A DNA stretch of 64,000 nt from Leuctra nigra. Lineage: Eukaryota > Arthropoda > Insecta > Plecoptera > Leuctridae. A program made the translations under genes and the position numbers. Within the stretch, counting starts at the first letter, position 1. The number at the start of each line of letters is the position of its first letter. Below, piece by piece: positions 12,401-24,259 of this stretch. The notes beneath the pieces were generated by a model. That model was given only the letters and a program-made list of their open reading frames with translations. It was not told the DNA's origin and searched no databases. Where the stretch lies: contig OW203767.1 of assembly GCA_934045905.1 (NCBI GenBank), forward strand, positions 11,473,073 to 11,537,072, read 5' to 3'.

Positions 12401-15400
12401 TTAATTTAGTTGAAGAAATTGGCAATGTAGGTATCCACTGGAACGTCAGATCATTAAATTAAAATTAATAATTTTACACGGTGAAATACCTAGTTACGTA
12501 CTCACAAAATGTTTTCAATCTTTTAATAAAATAGTTTGTCTTTATTACGTATATTTCGAATGTTTTGAATAAACTTTAACATATCGTCGACTCACAATAG
12601 TCAAGTGTTCTATTTCCAATTTTCACTTTTTGGAGTTACCGTATTAACTCGTGTATAAGACGCACTCGTGTATAAGACGCACCCTTGTTTTGAGAAGTCT
12701 ATTTTAAGAAAACACTTAGCATGCGTGTATAAGACGCAGTAAAATGATGAAAAACATTGTGTGTTTGTATACATGATATCCATCTAAATGTTGGTTTTCC
12801 AGCTAACTGAGCTATTTGAATGAAAATCACTGCCAACTTGTTGTAAACAAACAGTAATTTCCTGCTTCTGAGAAAGGGGGGAGGGGAGTCTCTTCCCAGC
12901 AGCTGTTGTTTGCTCTAACAAGCACGCACCTGCCTCTCCTCTGCATTCCAAAACAAACTAAACTCCCCTCCTCCCCTTCCATTAAGATCGCCATTCAACA
13001 GTGTTTAGTCTATTTTATGTCTGTCAGAGTAATGTTTTTCAGACGTAAACATATATTTTGTCTCCTGATCTAAATGCAAGGGAAAACATTTTGTTGCAAA
13101 AATGTAATATGCTAATAGTAGGGTTGGGATGCGATTTGCTTTTCTAAATCGATGTCAAAGTGAAAATTTCGACATCAAATCGAAACAATTTCGACATCGA
13201 AATAATTTCGACATCGTAAAAATAGGCACTCGACATCGAAATTACGGCGAAATATGGCAACATTGCAGTTTGCGTCTGGCCAAAGCCAAGGCCATGGGTC
13301 TAGAGCGAGAGAAATCCCTTTCCCACCCCCTTGCGGCAACAAAAGGACAAGGAAATGATTGAAGTGAAGTATTTTTTTAGTTTGGAATATCAAGCAAGCA
13401 TTTATTTATGTAAAATTGAACAAACAATGTCATATTTCGTCTCAAATCCATTTGCAATTTCGTGACTTTAGAACACTTTTTGCCGTAATATATTCCGCGA
13501 AGCAAAACATTGTCTGCTTTACTGTTAAAACCTAAAAACAAACACTTTCAACACTTCACTTTGTCTGGTAGGTAGAGTAATTATTTTTTGAACGCCAACA
13601 TAATTTCATATGAGAATAAAAACAGCACACACCCTGAAAGGCACGAGACAACTGACCATAGTGTCAGTGACCTTCCCTCCCCTTGATGATCTTGTTGCAC
13701 TGTTGCCAGATCTCCTTTTGGGCGCGAAATTTCAAACATTTAGGATACAAAAACGATGTCAATCGATTTTTCGATTTAGATATTCAAATCGATGTCAAAT
13801 CGAAAGTTAAAATTCATTCGACATCGATGTCAAATCGAAATATCGATGTCAAGTCCCAACCCTAGCTAATAGTGTTGTGTCTAGACTCAGTATGAGTAGT
13901 CCAGATAGAGTGAGAGGTAAAGGTAGAGATAGACAACATGTGGCAGTCTACCACAGCTCTGTTTACAAACATCCACCTTGGATTTACTGGGAAAAAAGCT
14001 TGGTATGCGTGTATAAGACGCAGGGCTGTTTTCAGAATCAAAATATTGACATATAATTGCGTCTTATACACGAGTTAATACGGTATATATTTACTTTTTT
14101 TCTTCACAGTGCCCTCCTTTTATTTCACTGATTTGTTGTGCAATTTTTTTTTAATGCTTTGTCAGTACAGCAGTCGAACAAGTTAATTTTTCCTATGTTC
14201 CTCTGTGTTATTGTCAAAAATCAACCGTCATTTACTCGAAATTGCAAAATGATGGACATAATCACGTCTATAGTGAGGTGATGATAATGTTTGTATGTAC
14301 TTGAAATGCACTTGAAATGCAATAAACAAGCAGCCGGTATTGACGACGTGTCTCCTTGTGTGTTACAGGTCAAGGGCTGCGTGATGGACAGCCAGGAGAG
14401 CGTCAAGTGGGTGGTGTCGGGCACGTGGGACAACAAGATGGAGATCGCGCCCGTCATCCAGACCGAGGGCACGGCCGACAACCCCGTCTTCAAGACCGGC
14501 CAGTACATCTGCGCCTGGAAGCGGAGGTTACCACCGTAAGTGCTGCACTCTGTGGAATTAATGTTTACGTGATATTTACCGAATGGCCACCAAGCTAGCG
14601 CCAAGACAGCCTTATAAATTCATTGACAGCGGCTGCACGCGTGTATAGTCCCCACCCATGTTTTGAGATTTCAATATTTGAAATATACCTGCGGACTATA
14701 TGCGAGTACGGTATCCCCGTGATATCCCCCTTATGTCTAGTACCAAAGAATCCACCAGCGGTCAGACGTGTTCCTTATTTTCTCGAATTCCACTCAAGTG
14801 AATGAGCAATGTGTATTCATTCTGATCCTCAGACCCGAGTCCGAGCGCTACTACAACTTCACTGAGCTGGCGGCGCAGCTCAACGAGTACGAGGAGGGGG
14901 TGGCGCCGAGCGACACGCGCAACCGGCCCGACCAGCGGCTCATGGAGAATGGCGCGTGGGACGACGCCAACACAGAGAAACTCCGGCTGGAGGAGAAGCA
15001 GCGGCTGGTGCGGCGGGAGAGGGAGAACGACGCCGAGAGAGCAGCCGCTGAAGGTTCGTACACTGGAACTTCATGTACCTAGAGTACAATCACTTTGAAT
15101 AGAACCATCAATTGCATAAAAAATGGAAGTTGCTTATTACCTATTAGTTTGTTTAAAGTACCTAACTTATTTTACAGTTTGCATATTTTACTTTCGCTTT
15201 GTGTATCTCAAGGCTTGATGACTATTGACTGCTGAGCATATTCGTAGTTTCCATGTGACACCATCTCATTGTTGCCACCATCTTGATGACACCATGTGCT
15301 GAATAGCTGTGATTCTGTGTTTTTTGGCATTATTTTTTAGTTTAGTTTACCTTGGTTTAGACTCCTGATAAGTCTTTAATACAAAGTGCAATCACTCACA

Positions 15401-15798
15401 TTACAAAAATACATTGATTTACCTCTATCTAAAGTTAAATCAGACCTGTTAACGTGCCAACATAATGTCCATCCTCAGGGGGAAACTCAATTTTTTTTCG
15501 CAATGCTGATGTAAAACAAAAGAACCTTGTGCGAATAGATATTGGAAATTTTAAGGTGCATGTCAATGATGCTGTGAAGCTGCATGATGGGTAATTGAAT
15601 TAGACTGGGTTGCTTTGAAAATGACTATTAGGTCTGACAAATATTTCTGTTCCAGGTCGGCCTTACCCTCCCTACGAGCCCGTCTGGTTCAAGAAGGAGA
15701 AGGAGCCGTACACAGGCAACGTCTTCCACACGTATCTCAACGACTACTGGGAATGCAAGCAGAAGCAGGACTGGTCCCGGTGTCCAGATATCTTCTAG
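500..15798 (+). CDS. Osbp: Oxysterol-binding protein, C-terminal exons (5' partial)
   Basis: Lipid-transfer protein of ER-Golgi contact sites; the family exchanges sterol against PI4P. The eight constitutive exons are 500-768, 7718-7870, 8443-8629, 10647-10853, 12110-12279, 14369-14535, 14833-15053 and 15656-15798. All junctions are GT-AG and the phases match, giving about 505 residues. Exon 1 carries an FFAT-like VAP-binding motif EFYDAQE in an acidic stretch (541-561). The ORD begins near the [18 protein letters not shown] segment and contains the family signature EQVSHHPP (10700-10723). The protein ends in a conserved [17 protein letters not shown] tail with TAG at 15796. Colinear similarity to animal OSBP/OSBP1 is strong throughout. 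The last intron has a weak donor (gttcgt). The PH domain is expected left of the window. A paralogous OSBP2-type protein is the only serious alternative. Confidence 0.95.
904..1845. mobile_element. P-element-like foldback with decayed THAP exon
   Basis: Two long inverted arms of about 220 bases (904-1130 and 1620-1845), starting AATAGGGAGGTAAAG at both ends, flank a central region. At 1316 the centre has an ATG frame [11 protein letters not shown] followed, after a one-base frameshift, by a frame reading [14 protein letters not shown] and a donor gtaatt. This is the start of a THAP zinc finger (C-x4-C, then the basic KRW stretch), the DNA-binding domain of P-element-type transposases. The rest of the transposase is gone. 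No clear 8-bp target duplication was found. Confidence 0.7.
1316..1430 (+). pseudogene. THAP-domain exon relic (P-element-like transposase)
   Basis: The N-terminal THAP residues (Met, Cys-Cys and a second Cys, then a Phe-Phe pair) are readable from 1316. The frame then shifts by one base before the TDEKTRKRW segment. The piece ends at a plausible donor, as in intron-containing THAP transposases. It lies inside the foldback at 904-1845, which supports a transposon origin rather than a host THAP gene. Confidence 0.6.
2280..2393. repeat. Short MITE, family copy 1
   Basis: An imperfect palindrome with ends of the type CTACGGTCGGnGACGGGCAAAG. A second copy of the family lies at 10476-10570 in intron 3 of OSBP. 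Both are about 100 bases and include an AACCCnGyTT subterminal motif. Confidence 0.55.
2929..3459. mobile_element. hAT-type non-autonomous element A (531 bp)
   Basis: The terminal inverted repeats begin TAGAGGTC. An exact 8-bp target duplication ATTCTGTG lies at 2921-2928 and 3460-3467. GGGTACCCGGGTAC motifs occur near both ends, probably as subterminal binding repeats. There is no transposase coding. The intact duplication suggests fairly recent insertion into the OSBP intron. Confidence 0.85.
4341..4511. mobile_element. CAGT/TA MITE, copy 1
   Basis: Inverted ends CAGTTCGTTTTTCCT / AGGAAAAACGAACTG are flanked by TA dinucleotides (4339-4340, 4512-4513), as expected for Tc1/mariner-type insertion. 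The core is an internal foldback built on GGCCGAGAAAGAC. Other copies lie at 4945-5101 and, divergent, at 42407-42578. Confidence 0.75.
4355..5310 (+). repeat. Tandem segmental duplication carrying the CAGT MITE
   Basis: The block 4355-4944 is repeated from 4945 at an offset of 590 bases, including the MITE core, its right end and the AT-rich flank. The second copy lacks the left MITE end and has an internal deletion of about 240 bases. A third, short echo of the end of the unit follows at about 5370-5430. Confidence 0.75.
5455..5615. repeat. C-rich low-complexity tract
   Basis: Two long C runs (about 5549-5578) sit next to a CCCCCCAG-rich segment and a sequence ending CTACGCCCCTG. This could be a decayed transposon end, since CAGGGGCG starts many hAT termini, but no partner end was found. 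Confidence 0.4.
6681..6842 (+). CDS. Candidate alternative first coding exon of OSBP
   Basis: An ATG at 6681 opens a frame of 54 codons ([10 protein letters not shown]...) ending in AAG at 6842, followed by a good donor (gtaaga). The exon ends in phase 0, the same phase as exon 500-768, so it could splice to 7718 and make an OSBP isoform lacking the PH/FFAT part. In the phase the previous exon would need, the segment contains an early stop, so it cannot be an ordinary internal exon. No transcript evidence is available here; an unrelated open frame is possible. Confidence 0.45.
9604..10342. mobile_element. hAT-type non-autonomous element B (739 bp)
   Basis: The termini are CAGGGCTGCCG / CGGCAGCCCTG, with an exact 8-bp target duplication TACTAACA at 9596-9603 and 10343-10350. 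AATCCGTAAAAA repeats occur near both ends, typical of hAT subterminal binding sites. It inserts in the OSBP intron and has no transposase frame. Confidence 0.88.
10476..10570. repeat. Short MITE, family copy 2
   Basis: An inverted-end element starting TACGGTCGGTGACGGGCAAAG and ending with the reverse complement of that motif. It is the same family as 2280-2393. Confidence 0.55.
12637..14085. mobile_element. pogo/Tc1-like non-autonomous element, split by a nested hAT
   Basis: The inverted ends read TACCGTATTAACTCGTGTAT with TA at each border, and GTATAAGACGCA motifs are repeated at both ends. Removing the nested element 13119-13864 leaves about 700 bases. The ACTCGTGTATAAGACGCA type of end is known from pogo-like Tc1/mariner MITEs; that family assignment is from memory of such ends. 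Confidence 0.7.
13119..13864. mobile_element. hAT-type non-autonomous element C (746 bp), nested
   Basis: The ends are TAGGGTTGGGA / TCCCAACCCTA, with an exact 8-bp target duplication GCTAATAG at 13111-13118 and 13865-13872. Both ends carry several TCGACATC / GATGTCAAATCGAAA repeats, probably subterminal transposase-binding sites. It lies inside the element 12637-14085, so it is the younger insertion. Confidence 0.9.
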
Positions 15799-17459
15799 TA
15801 TCCGTCGTTAGTGAGACATTAAACAGCTTCCGATCGCTCTCTCTCTCTTTCGTTCTTACTCGCAGTGACAAAGTCAAGACCCGATTGTGTCCTTAAAAGT
15901 CTCATTCGACAATCATGGCCACGAAAATGAGACCCACTTTGGTTCTGCAGTCCTACAACAACGCTTTCACGCATCGGAGTTCTCCAGGCATCGAAACACG
16001 CCGGGCAATGGATCGGCCTTGTAAAACGATTCATGCCAGCCATCTGGTAGTTTTAAATACTGGATGAATGGACTAGTCGAAAGCCTTGTTACGCAGAGGT
16101 ATGGTTGCTACGTGTACGTTAGTACGTAAATATGATGATAGATCTATTCTGCCCAACTAGACTTAAATACATTGGTTTACTTTGCACTCGTTCACCCAGG
16201 TCAAGTGTGGCGCAGTCGCTCGGTTAGTTTTGCCTCATCTGTGACGCTCTTGTAAACGCTGTTTCCTACTTGGTTTGTTGAAGACTTTTCAACATAGGTT
16301 ATAAGAACACCAATGCTTGCTTTTGTGCAAAGATTAATATTCTCATTGTGATGAAAGCCCATTTCATTAATATGATAATTGATAATGTAAGTTACTTAAA
16401 TCACCTATTATTGCTAGGGGAATGTCTATGGTTTACCTACTTCCAATCTGGGTATGTCTTCGAAAAATGTACCTATGCGTTTTAGTATTTATTTCATGTT
16501 GTATCATGAGGGTGTTTCTAGATGACCTAGGGCGCGGTAATTTGTTTATACAATGGACAAATTTGTTATATTTTTGTGATTTTATTTACTAGTTACACAA
16601 TACTTATAGAAATACTAAATATAAAAATATATTTAAAATTATAATAGAGGCAAATAATTTATGAAATAAATCAAATGTAGATAAATTGATTCTCATTATT
16701 ACCTACAGTATCGGTTGCTAATTTACAAAATTATGGCTGTTGAAGTAATTTCCGACGAGCAGAGTACTCTGTACCGATTTTACTTCGTATTTTCATGGAA
16801 TGTTTCTATCTACGCAATTCTATGGTGTGCTACATTAATATTCATAAACTATAAATATTGTTAATAAGGTGAAAATAATTATTTACAAGATATTTTGCAG
16901 TTGCTCATGTACATAGAAACTGATTATGATAACGATATGAGAAAGAAATGGATTGTGAATACTATAATAGTGATACACGCTGTAGATATGAAATAGTAAA
17001 TGACTAATATTATATTAAAAAAGCAATACTAAGAGTTTTTAATCTACCTATTCTCTTATGATCCTCTCCTCATGATTCAAATTTAATCTATATTTAATCT
17101 AATTTTATTTTATTTTCTATTTCAGTGAACAACAGGTTATTGTTCCTTACTAAATTATTTTAAAATGAAATGCTACTACTACCTAAAAGTGTAGAGCTAT
17201 ATTATTGTCAGGCGATCAATTTTCTTCTAGACTGATTGTTCTTGATGACGCACTTGGCTTCGTTATCAAATTTGATCAAATTAAATGGGTTATTGATGGC
17301 GCACGCAATGCCCTTTCAAAAGTTCCGTGAAGAGCAAATCGATATGACGTAATGATTGTTTCCTAATGTTGCCGATAGGGAGCAACACGTGTCCACATTC
17401 CTCACCACTCAAGCAAGCAAGTCACAAACCGAAACGAACGGCATAGTGGTTCCTGTTGA
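15799..17459 (+). other. OSBP 3' UTR and OSBP/unc-119 intergenic region
   Basis: There is no coding signal after the OSBP stop. A polyadenylation signal AATAAA lies at 16665-16670 in an AT-rich stretch, giving a 3' UTR of roughly 0.9 kb. The segment around 17390-17460 is less AT-rich and probably holds the unc-119 start region. Confidence 0.5.
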
Positions 17460-17462
17460 TAA
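17390..17462 (+). promoter_or_regulatory. Probable unc-119 5' non-coding exon and promoter
   Basis: A non-repetitive segment with GGGAGCAACACGTG (E-box CACGTG) is followed by sequence ending in GATAA and a donor gtaaat at 17463. The acceptor TTTCCAG at 17571-17577 lies 11 bases before the start codon, so a short intron in the 5' UTR is likely. The start of transcription cannot be placed. Confidence 0.4.
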
Positions 17463-17587
17463 GTAAATTTATTTTGAATATTCTACATATTAATTTATGC
17501 GTGCACTATTTAGTCACGCGTTGCGTGAGTAGATATTTCTTCTAAATCAACTGTTAGATTTTACTTCCCTTTTCCAGGACGTCAGTG

Positions 17588-20500
17588 ATGAGTATTGTTA
17601 GCAATGCAGCTGTCAAAAACTCTGGTGGAGGTGTAACAAATGTCGGTTCTAGGCAAGCAAAAACTCGTAAAGAACCAATAATTTTGCTCGATCCAGGTAA
17701 ATGTCAGTTTAATTCGCGTTTTATAGGTATTATTTCCATGCATCACAAAATCTCGACACTTGTTATTCTTTTCAGCTGATCCAATGACTGAAGAATGCAT
17801 TATCAAGAAAGGATTTGTCTCCCCAGATGATGTTTTAAGATTGCCAAGGATAACGGAGAGTAAGTTGTGTTTATTTGCTCATCTTAATACACTGTCATTG
17901 ATTTGTCATCACAAACCATTGGAAACAGTCATAGGTACTGCATTGTTTCATAGCTTCCTTATTTTTCAGCTTATCTTTGCTCACCAGAAGCAAATGTGTA
18001 CGACATTGACTTTACGAGGTTTAAGATTCGGGATCTGGAGACTGGGACTGTGCTTTTTGAGATTGCCAAGCCTCCACCTACAGGTATAAAGTCCACACCT
18101 ATAAAGTGGAGGGGTTGACTTTTTAAACTCAGTTTCTTTGGAATTGATTGATTGTCTGGCGTCTTGCTTTGGTTTATATCTGAAAACGTAATGTTGTTTA
18201 TTAGATTGTGTTATCACAACACACCTTGTGTTGTGCAATTCATATAAGGTATTTTTTCATGTAGAATCGGATGAGCCTGAGCTGGAGCCGGACCAAGAAG
18301 AATCGGATCCAAACGCTGGCCGTTTTGTACGCTATCAGTTCACGCCACAGTTCCTTAAGCTTCGGACAGTTGGTGCTACGTATGTTGCTCAATTATTCAT
18401 TATTAAGGATATTAGGTAGGTACCTACCTACCTTTGTTATTGATATTCGGTACTAATACCAACATTTTTCTATCGTAGTGTCGAGTTCACAGTGGGCAGT
18501 AAAGCGGTATCCAAGTTTCGAATGATAGAGCGACACTTCTTTCGTGACAAGATGCTCAAAAGCTTTGACTTTGAGTTTGGTTTCTGTATTCCAAACAGCA
18601 AGAACACCTGCGAGCACATCTACGAGTTTCCACAGCTGGCTCCGGAACTTGGTAATTAAAAGTTCTCTAGAATTTAGGTTGAATTAAATATGTACTCTAG
18701 GTAAAGTACCTATTCTCTGAGCTTGATGAACAAACAATTATTCTTATGTGGCCGTGGTAGTTATTCAATTCATCCTCATTCTAAAAAAAGCTGTCTATTA
18801 TTGAGAATGCCAGAACAGTTAACATCAGAGCTCAGTACCTAAATAAAAACATGAACACAACATGACACCAGCTGATAAGGTAGTGATAACTTCGCTGTCT
18901 AGTGTCTACTTCAGAATTCGTGTTCACAATTTGTTTTTCCCTACTAAACGATTGTCTATGTTTCAATGCAATTCCATTGAAAACGGCAGATTTTAATTTA
19001 CATTAAATTTTATTATTATATTTTTTTATTTGTCACACAAGAAATACAAACATATACATGCAACATAAGGAATTCCTACAAGCTCCAGAGGAGCATCAGT
19101 AGGGTGAACAAAAGAAATTACAACAATTACAAAATTGCATCCGAGAGAATAGAAAATCAAAATTAATAGGCACATTAAGGCCGGTCATATATTTTTTCCC
19201 GCCAAAAGCGATTTGAAGCGGTTTTCGAGCGAAATACAAAATATAAACGACTATATTTAACAAACGGTTATGAATATCGAAAAAGCAAGACCGAGGTGAC
19301 ATGTATTGAACCTTTATCTACATTTTCATCGCTTACTGTCATAACTTTGCTCCTACTATGTGGTCAGTATGTGTCGGGCACGAAAACACTCTGTATATTT
19401 ACTTATAGTGTTTTCGTGCCCGACACATACTGACCACTAGTGATGTGGATTTTACCGTAAATTTTTTTCTCGGTAAATTTACCGGTAAATTTACCGTCAG
19501 GCGGTAAATTTTTTTATTTTTGTCTAATTCAGGAATCGTGCTATTGGCTCTTGAAATAATTGTTTTAAAAGTGTTTTGGGGGTGCCAAATGTGTATTAAG
19601 TGATCAGGAAATGAAGGGGATGCCGTGGTTCTTCCAAGTGATTTCTTTTTGCATTGTTTGGTCTTCACACTCCAAAATGTAATAAAATGTATTAATTGAA
19701 CATAATTAAAGCTCAATAAATTAAATAATGCCATAATGGAGAACGTTACTGCCCCTGTTACACTCTCAAAACGTTGTTTATTATTATAATTAACAATATT
19801 ATTTACCTATCGAATTTAACGTTTTGAAGATGTACAATGTACCTACATCAAGTCATAAGCTATAATATTATCTGCAAGTTTTGTTTCCACATAAATTATA
19901 TGGGTGTAGACATATCCAACAATACACTTTGAAGAACCATTTGCTTCCCCTTATCTTCCCCAGGTCTCTTACAGTCATTTCCAAGTTGCAATTTAAATAA
20001 TACCTTCATTAAAAACAAATCATAAAAAATTTGCATTTTTGTTTATACTTGGAATATTTGCACACTTCTCTGCTATGAAACCAAAGAAAATATATGAAGA
20101 AACACTTCTAGGGAAATCAAGTACAATTTAACAAGTACTCTAACTACAGAAAATGAAGATAAAATGAAATAAAATAATAGATAAAATCTCGGATAAAATA
20201 AAGTTAGTATTCATGAAATAAAATGAACATTTTCTGCATATTTCTACCTACAAAATCGACATTGGTCAACATTTCAGTTTGGTATAGGTAATTAAAAAAA
20301 CATTACAATTTCAAATTCATAAAACTTATGAATGAACACCTACAAATCAAAATGGACTACATTTCACTTTACTCTGAGGTCTGCTTGATATCTCTGAAAG
20401 TATTTCCCACTATGTCCTTGGTTTCACATCGGAGAATGTGTGCAATAGGTACATTGTATAATGCAACATTTTAATGATATTCACTAGATCCCTCCACTTC

Positions 20501-21295
20501 TCATTTAAAGTGTAAATTTCACTGTTTTCTTGACCTATGCACTTGGCTGATTCCATAGAATATAATGATGATTATTTTGAAAATTTTACCATGGTAAAAT
20601 TTATTTGGTAAATTTACGGTAAATTTACCTGACCGGTAAATTTACCTGACCGTAAATTTACCGACTCACATCACTACTGACCACATAGTAGGAGCAAAGT
20701 TATGACGGTAAGCGATGAAAATGTAGATAAAGGTTCAATACATGTCACCTCGGTCTTGCTTTTTCGATATTCATAACCGTTTGTTAAATATACCTAGGTA
20801 TTTATATTTTGTATTTCGCTCGAAAACAGCTCCAAATCGCTTTTGACGGGAAAAAATATATGACCGCCCTTAACATTAAACAATAAGTACCTAATAACTA
20901 GTAGAAATGTCAAAACCATTGCGATCAAACATTACATATAGGTACCTACACAATTTTGTTGTGAGAAATTTAAATACAAAAAATATTACAATTTATTATT
21001 ATTTATTATTTTTTATTATTTTCCATTGTAAATATTACAATGGATGATTATTAAAAAGCCAATCTTTAACCTTCTTAACAATCTTTAACATTTTAAAATG
21101 TTAGTATTGTTATTAGTTTCAATGTGTGAAATCCATATGCAATGTCTTGCATTCTACATTTATTTTTCAGTAAAAGAAATGATTTCTCATCCCTTTGAGA
21201 CTCGGTCGGACAGTTTCTACTTTGTCGACGATCGCCTCATCATGCACAACAAGGCAGACTACGCTTACGACGGAGGTGTGCAATTGCAGAAGTAA
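17588..21295 (+). CDS. unc-119: Protein unc-119 homolog
   Basis: Lipid-binding chaperone with the beta-sandwich fold of the PDE-delta/RhoGDI family. The family binds N-myristoylated cargo and releases it on Arl3-GTP, serving ciliary and neuronal trafficking. The six coding exons are 17588-17696, 17776-17859, 17970-18083, 18265-18379, 18479-18651 and 21171-21295. All are GT-AG with matching phases and make 239 residues, the usual family length. Conserved stretches include [68 protein letters not shown] and the C-terminal [20 protein letters not shown]. The last intron (2.5 kb) contains a foldback with a nested hAT. The start is the ATG after the acceptor at 17577 and fits the family's variable N terminus. 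A polyadenylation signal lies at 23805-23810. Confidence 0.96.
19360..19437. repeat. 31-bp-arm hairpin (centre of the foldback)
   Basis: GTGGTCAGTATGTGTCGGGC... is exactly mirrored before the hAT insertion point, with a loop of about 16 bases. This is the central palindrome of the element 19175-20873. Confidence 0.8.
19438..20676. mobile_element. hAT-type non-autonomous element D (1.24 kb), nested
   Basis: The ends are TAGTGATGTG / CACATCACTA, with an exact 8-bp target duplication CTGACCAC at 19430-19437 and 20677-20684. Palindromic GGTAAATTTACC repeats crowd both ends. No transposase remains. It is inserted in the palindromic centre of the TTAA element. Confidence 0.88.
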
Positions 21296-23979
21296 GTGTC
21301 CACCATCATTCCTTCACACATTCGTCTCGTCGCTTGGAACGACAGCAGAGCTGCAACTAGCGACGTTGAGCGTTCGTTCCTTCTTGTTCAGAGTTGCATT
21401 TGTAAAAGCACTCACTGGCTTGGTAATAACTTTACCAAAGAGATCAAGTACTAACAACTGTAATATTACTTTTAATGAAATAAGATGGCACTTTTTGTAC
21501 GTTTATGAAATCACAAAAGCAAACATCCTAACTTTGGTCTTTAATTATCCAGAGTTGGGTGCTTATTGGTGGAAATTTAAGATATTCAACATAACTTGCG
21601 TACAAATATTTTATACGTTCAAAATGTTGTTCTTTTGTTACTTACATCTAATAAAACATTCAAATACTACTAACAAAGTAATGCCGACTTAAAAATTTGG
21701 TGGCCGTGCCATGACACATCTGTACTCACGAGCGATTAAGTTTGAATTCTAAATACATCCTTTTTATCTGTGTGTGTATATGTTCTTTCTTTTGTAATCA
21801 ACAGTTACATGCACGCTACATTAATACTGCAGTCCGTCAGAGGACAATATGTACCACATTACAATTAAATTACAATTGTAATTCACTGGTGTTTCTTGTC
21901 AATATCCAGTAGTAGTAGAGAAACTCCACCAAATTCATTTGTAATAGTTATAAATAGCAATGATAGTTACTGGAGAATTCAGCTGAGTTTTGTTAAAAAT
22001 TGTAACTTAATCATTCCACTATCATGGGATGTATTAGAAAGTACCAAAGAGAGTACTACAATAATGTAATGGGCTGTTGGCAAGTCGTATGCTCCCAGAG
22101 CAGTGATATGGCACTTTTACTAATAGTTCTAAGTACAATAGACTTAATACCGTATGTCAAGTTGCTCCTCTTGTTAATGACTCATACATACTAATTTAGA
22201 AGTTGTCCCATGAAATGCTGATGCCTCCATTCCACATATTATTTAAGAATGAAAAATTGGTGGTTTGATGCGAGGGACACGCGACAAAGTTAGCTAAACT
22301 TCCATAAGAAGTCAGGTTTGCCACGCATTTTAAAATTCATTTTCCGTAAGAATGATGACCTTGCAGTCCCTTTAGTTGATCTTGATACATAAAAGCAATA
22401 TTAAACAATCTACAATATTTATTATTTTTGCTTAAACTCGAATCAAAGCTGAAAAAATTGGTATATTTCACAAATATAGCTTTGACACGAGCTTGGGCAC
22501 ACATATTGTCATCATAAGTTGGTGTTTCTATTGCTAAGGTCAACTCAAAACTTAGCTAGTATGTTAATTATTTCTCAAAATTATCATAATTTGAATGGTA
22601 CAAAAGTTACAACGATATGTTTATTATCTACAATCTTAAAGTACAGCCGACTCTTCACAAATATGTGTGGATTTTATTAATACTATACCAGGTTCGACAT
22701 CAGTCTTGAAGGTTACTGATCATGGTGATAGATGGCAGGCACTGACAGGTTTCTATTGAACTGTCCGAGCTGAGAACAGAATTTTGTCCAGTGATTGGTG
22801 ACGCTAACCTAGGCATTTTGAAGGCATTTCATGGGAATTTTGCTTTATAAGTTTTGTTGCTGTTGCCGACAACTATGTACGAGACGAATACGTACACGAC
22901 TGGACGTACAACTCTTTGAAGCAAGCTTATTTCGTAGGTTCAGTGTGACATTTTAATTGACATGATAGTTTTAAATATAGCTGATAATTTATTGAGCACT
23001 TAAAAAAGTTTATGCTTAGTTCTCAATAATAACTAGGAAACTAGATATGAAATAATATAAATAGCGGAATTAAAAACGTTAATGTAGAAATTATAAACAA
23101 TAAACGGTAATCAAATCATGTAGGTGCCTAGTGCAAATCTCTTTGGTAAACTTTTGAATGTGAGAGCAGGGTAAAAATTACTTATTAAAAGAGGAGGTAC
23201 TACCTTACAAATAATAATATTGGAACCGAAAGTCATTTAAAAATGCAAATGCTTAGGTATTTTGAAGAATAAGAGACTATTAAAGAGGTTCTATCAATGT
23301 TCCTATATGTATTATTGGTTCATGTTCTTCACACAATTTAAATTAATATCTTCGGTGAAGCGGAAGTGATTGTGTATTTCTTCAGTGCAGCAATTCAAGT
23401 TACATACGTAACATACGTGACATTTTAATTTTATAAAATAGAACTCCATCAATTTCACAGTTTTTTAGTCTCTCTGCCATTACACTGTCAAGATCTGAAT
23501 GTGTCAACCCAGATTAGAACTTGGAAGTGAATGCTTCTTTGTTTTAGCTTATGCATTCATTCCATACTTATAGTTACCTATGCTTTACTGTCTAGTTCCA
23601 TAATAAAATAATATAGATACACTCAATTTGATGGTAAAAGTCGTTAATAATTATATAATATAATAATATTGTATACTTGTGCCTTAAACTATGTAAGCAT
23701 TCAGTTGTATTCTAACGATTTGTAAAACATTTCTGCCGAGAGTTTTCATGTACACGTCATGAGGAAATTAAGTGATTGCCATTAAAATGTTGTCACCTAT
23801 TGTAAATAAAATTATGTGTGATAAAATATGTTTTCTTCAAATCATATCATTTATATTTTTTTGGTTCGTATCTATTGTTATTAAGTTATTAATATACTTA
23901 TTAGGTAGACTGGTAATGTTAAATCATACTCTCAATTGAGACTTAGTTATTAAAATAAAAATTCTTCATGTCTCCACCA
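21296..23979 (+). other. unc-119 3' UTR
   Basis: AT-rich sequence without a convincing coding frame. The AATAAA at 23805-23810 is the best terminal signal and would give a long UTR of about 2.5 kb. Nothing else was recognised in this stretch. Confidence 0.45.
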
Positions 23980-24092
23980 GGACCCTTACCTAATACCGCC
24001 AAACATTCGAGCTGAGTTAAAGGTCGGTGCTACTACGGGTTATTAAGAATTAGCACAGCACTACCAATTGGCGATATTAGGTAAGGGTCCAG
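23980..24092. repeat. Small foldback between unc-119 and ARPC3
   Basis: GGACCCTTACCTAATA and its mirror TATTAGGTAAGGGTCC enclose about 70 bases. It separates the convergent 3' ends of unc-119 and ARPC3. It is probably a MITE; no target duplication was identified. Confidence 0.6.
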
Positions 24093-24259
24093 AGAAAAAT
24101 ATGTAAAATTTGCAACCCAAGGTAAGTTCCATACCAAAACATCCACACAGACATTCAAGTAGTATATAATTTATTATTGAAGAAATTCAAATCATACAAA
24201 ATATTTTGAGCAGTTGAAGGAAAAATTTGAAGTTCTTTAAGAAACTAAGTACCTAATAT

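Larger units (their letters stand above)
19175..20873. mobile_element. TTAA-flanked foldback element, split by a nested hAT
   Basis: Arms of about 230 bases starting GGCCGGTCATATA / GGGCGGTCATATA are bounded by TTAA on each side (19175-19178, 20870-20873). Without the nested element 19438-20676 the whole unit is one near-perfect palindrome with a short loop around 19391-19408. TTAA suggests piggyBac-type mobilisation, but the ends do not start CCC, so the superfamily is uncertain. Confidence 0.7.
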
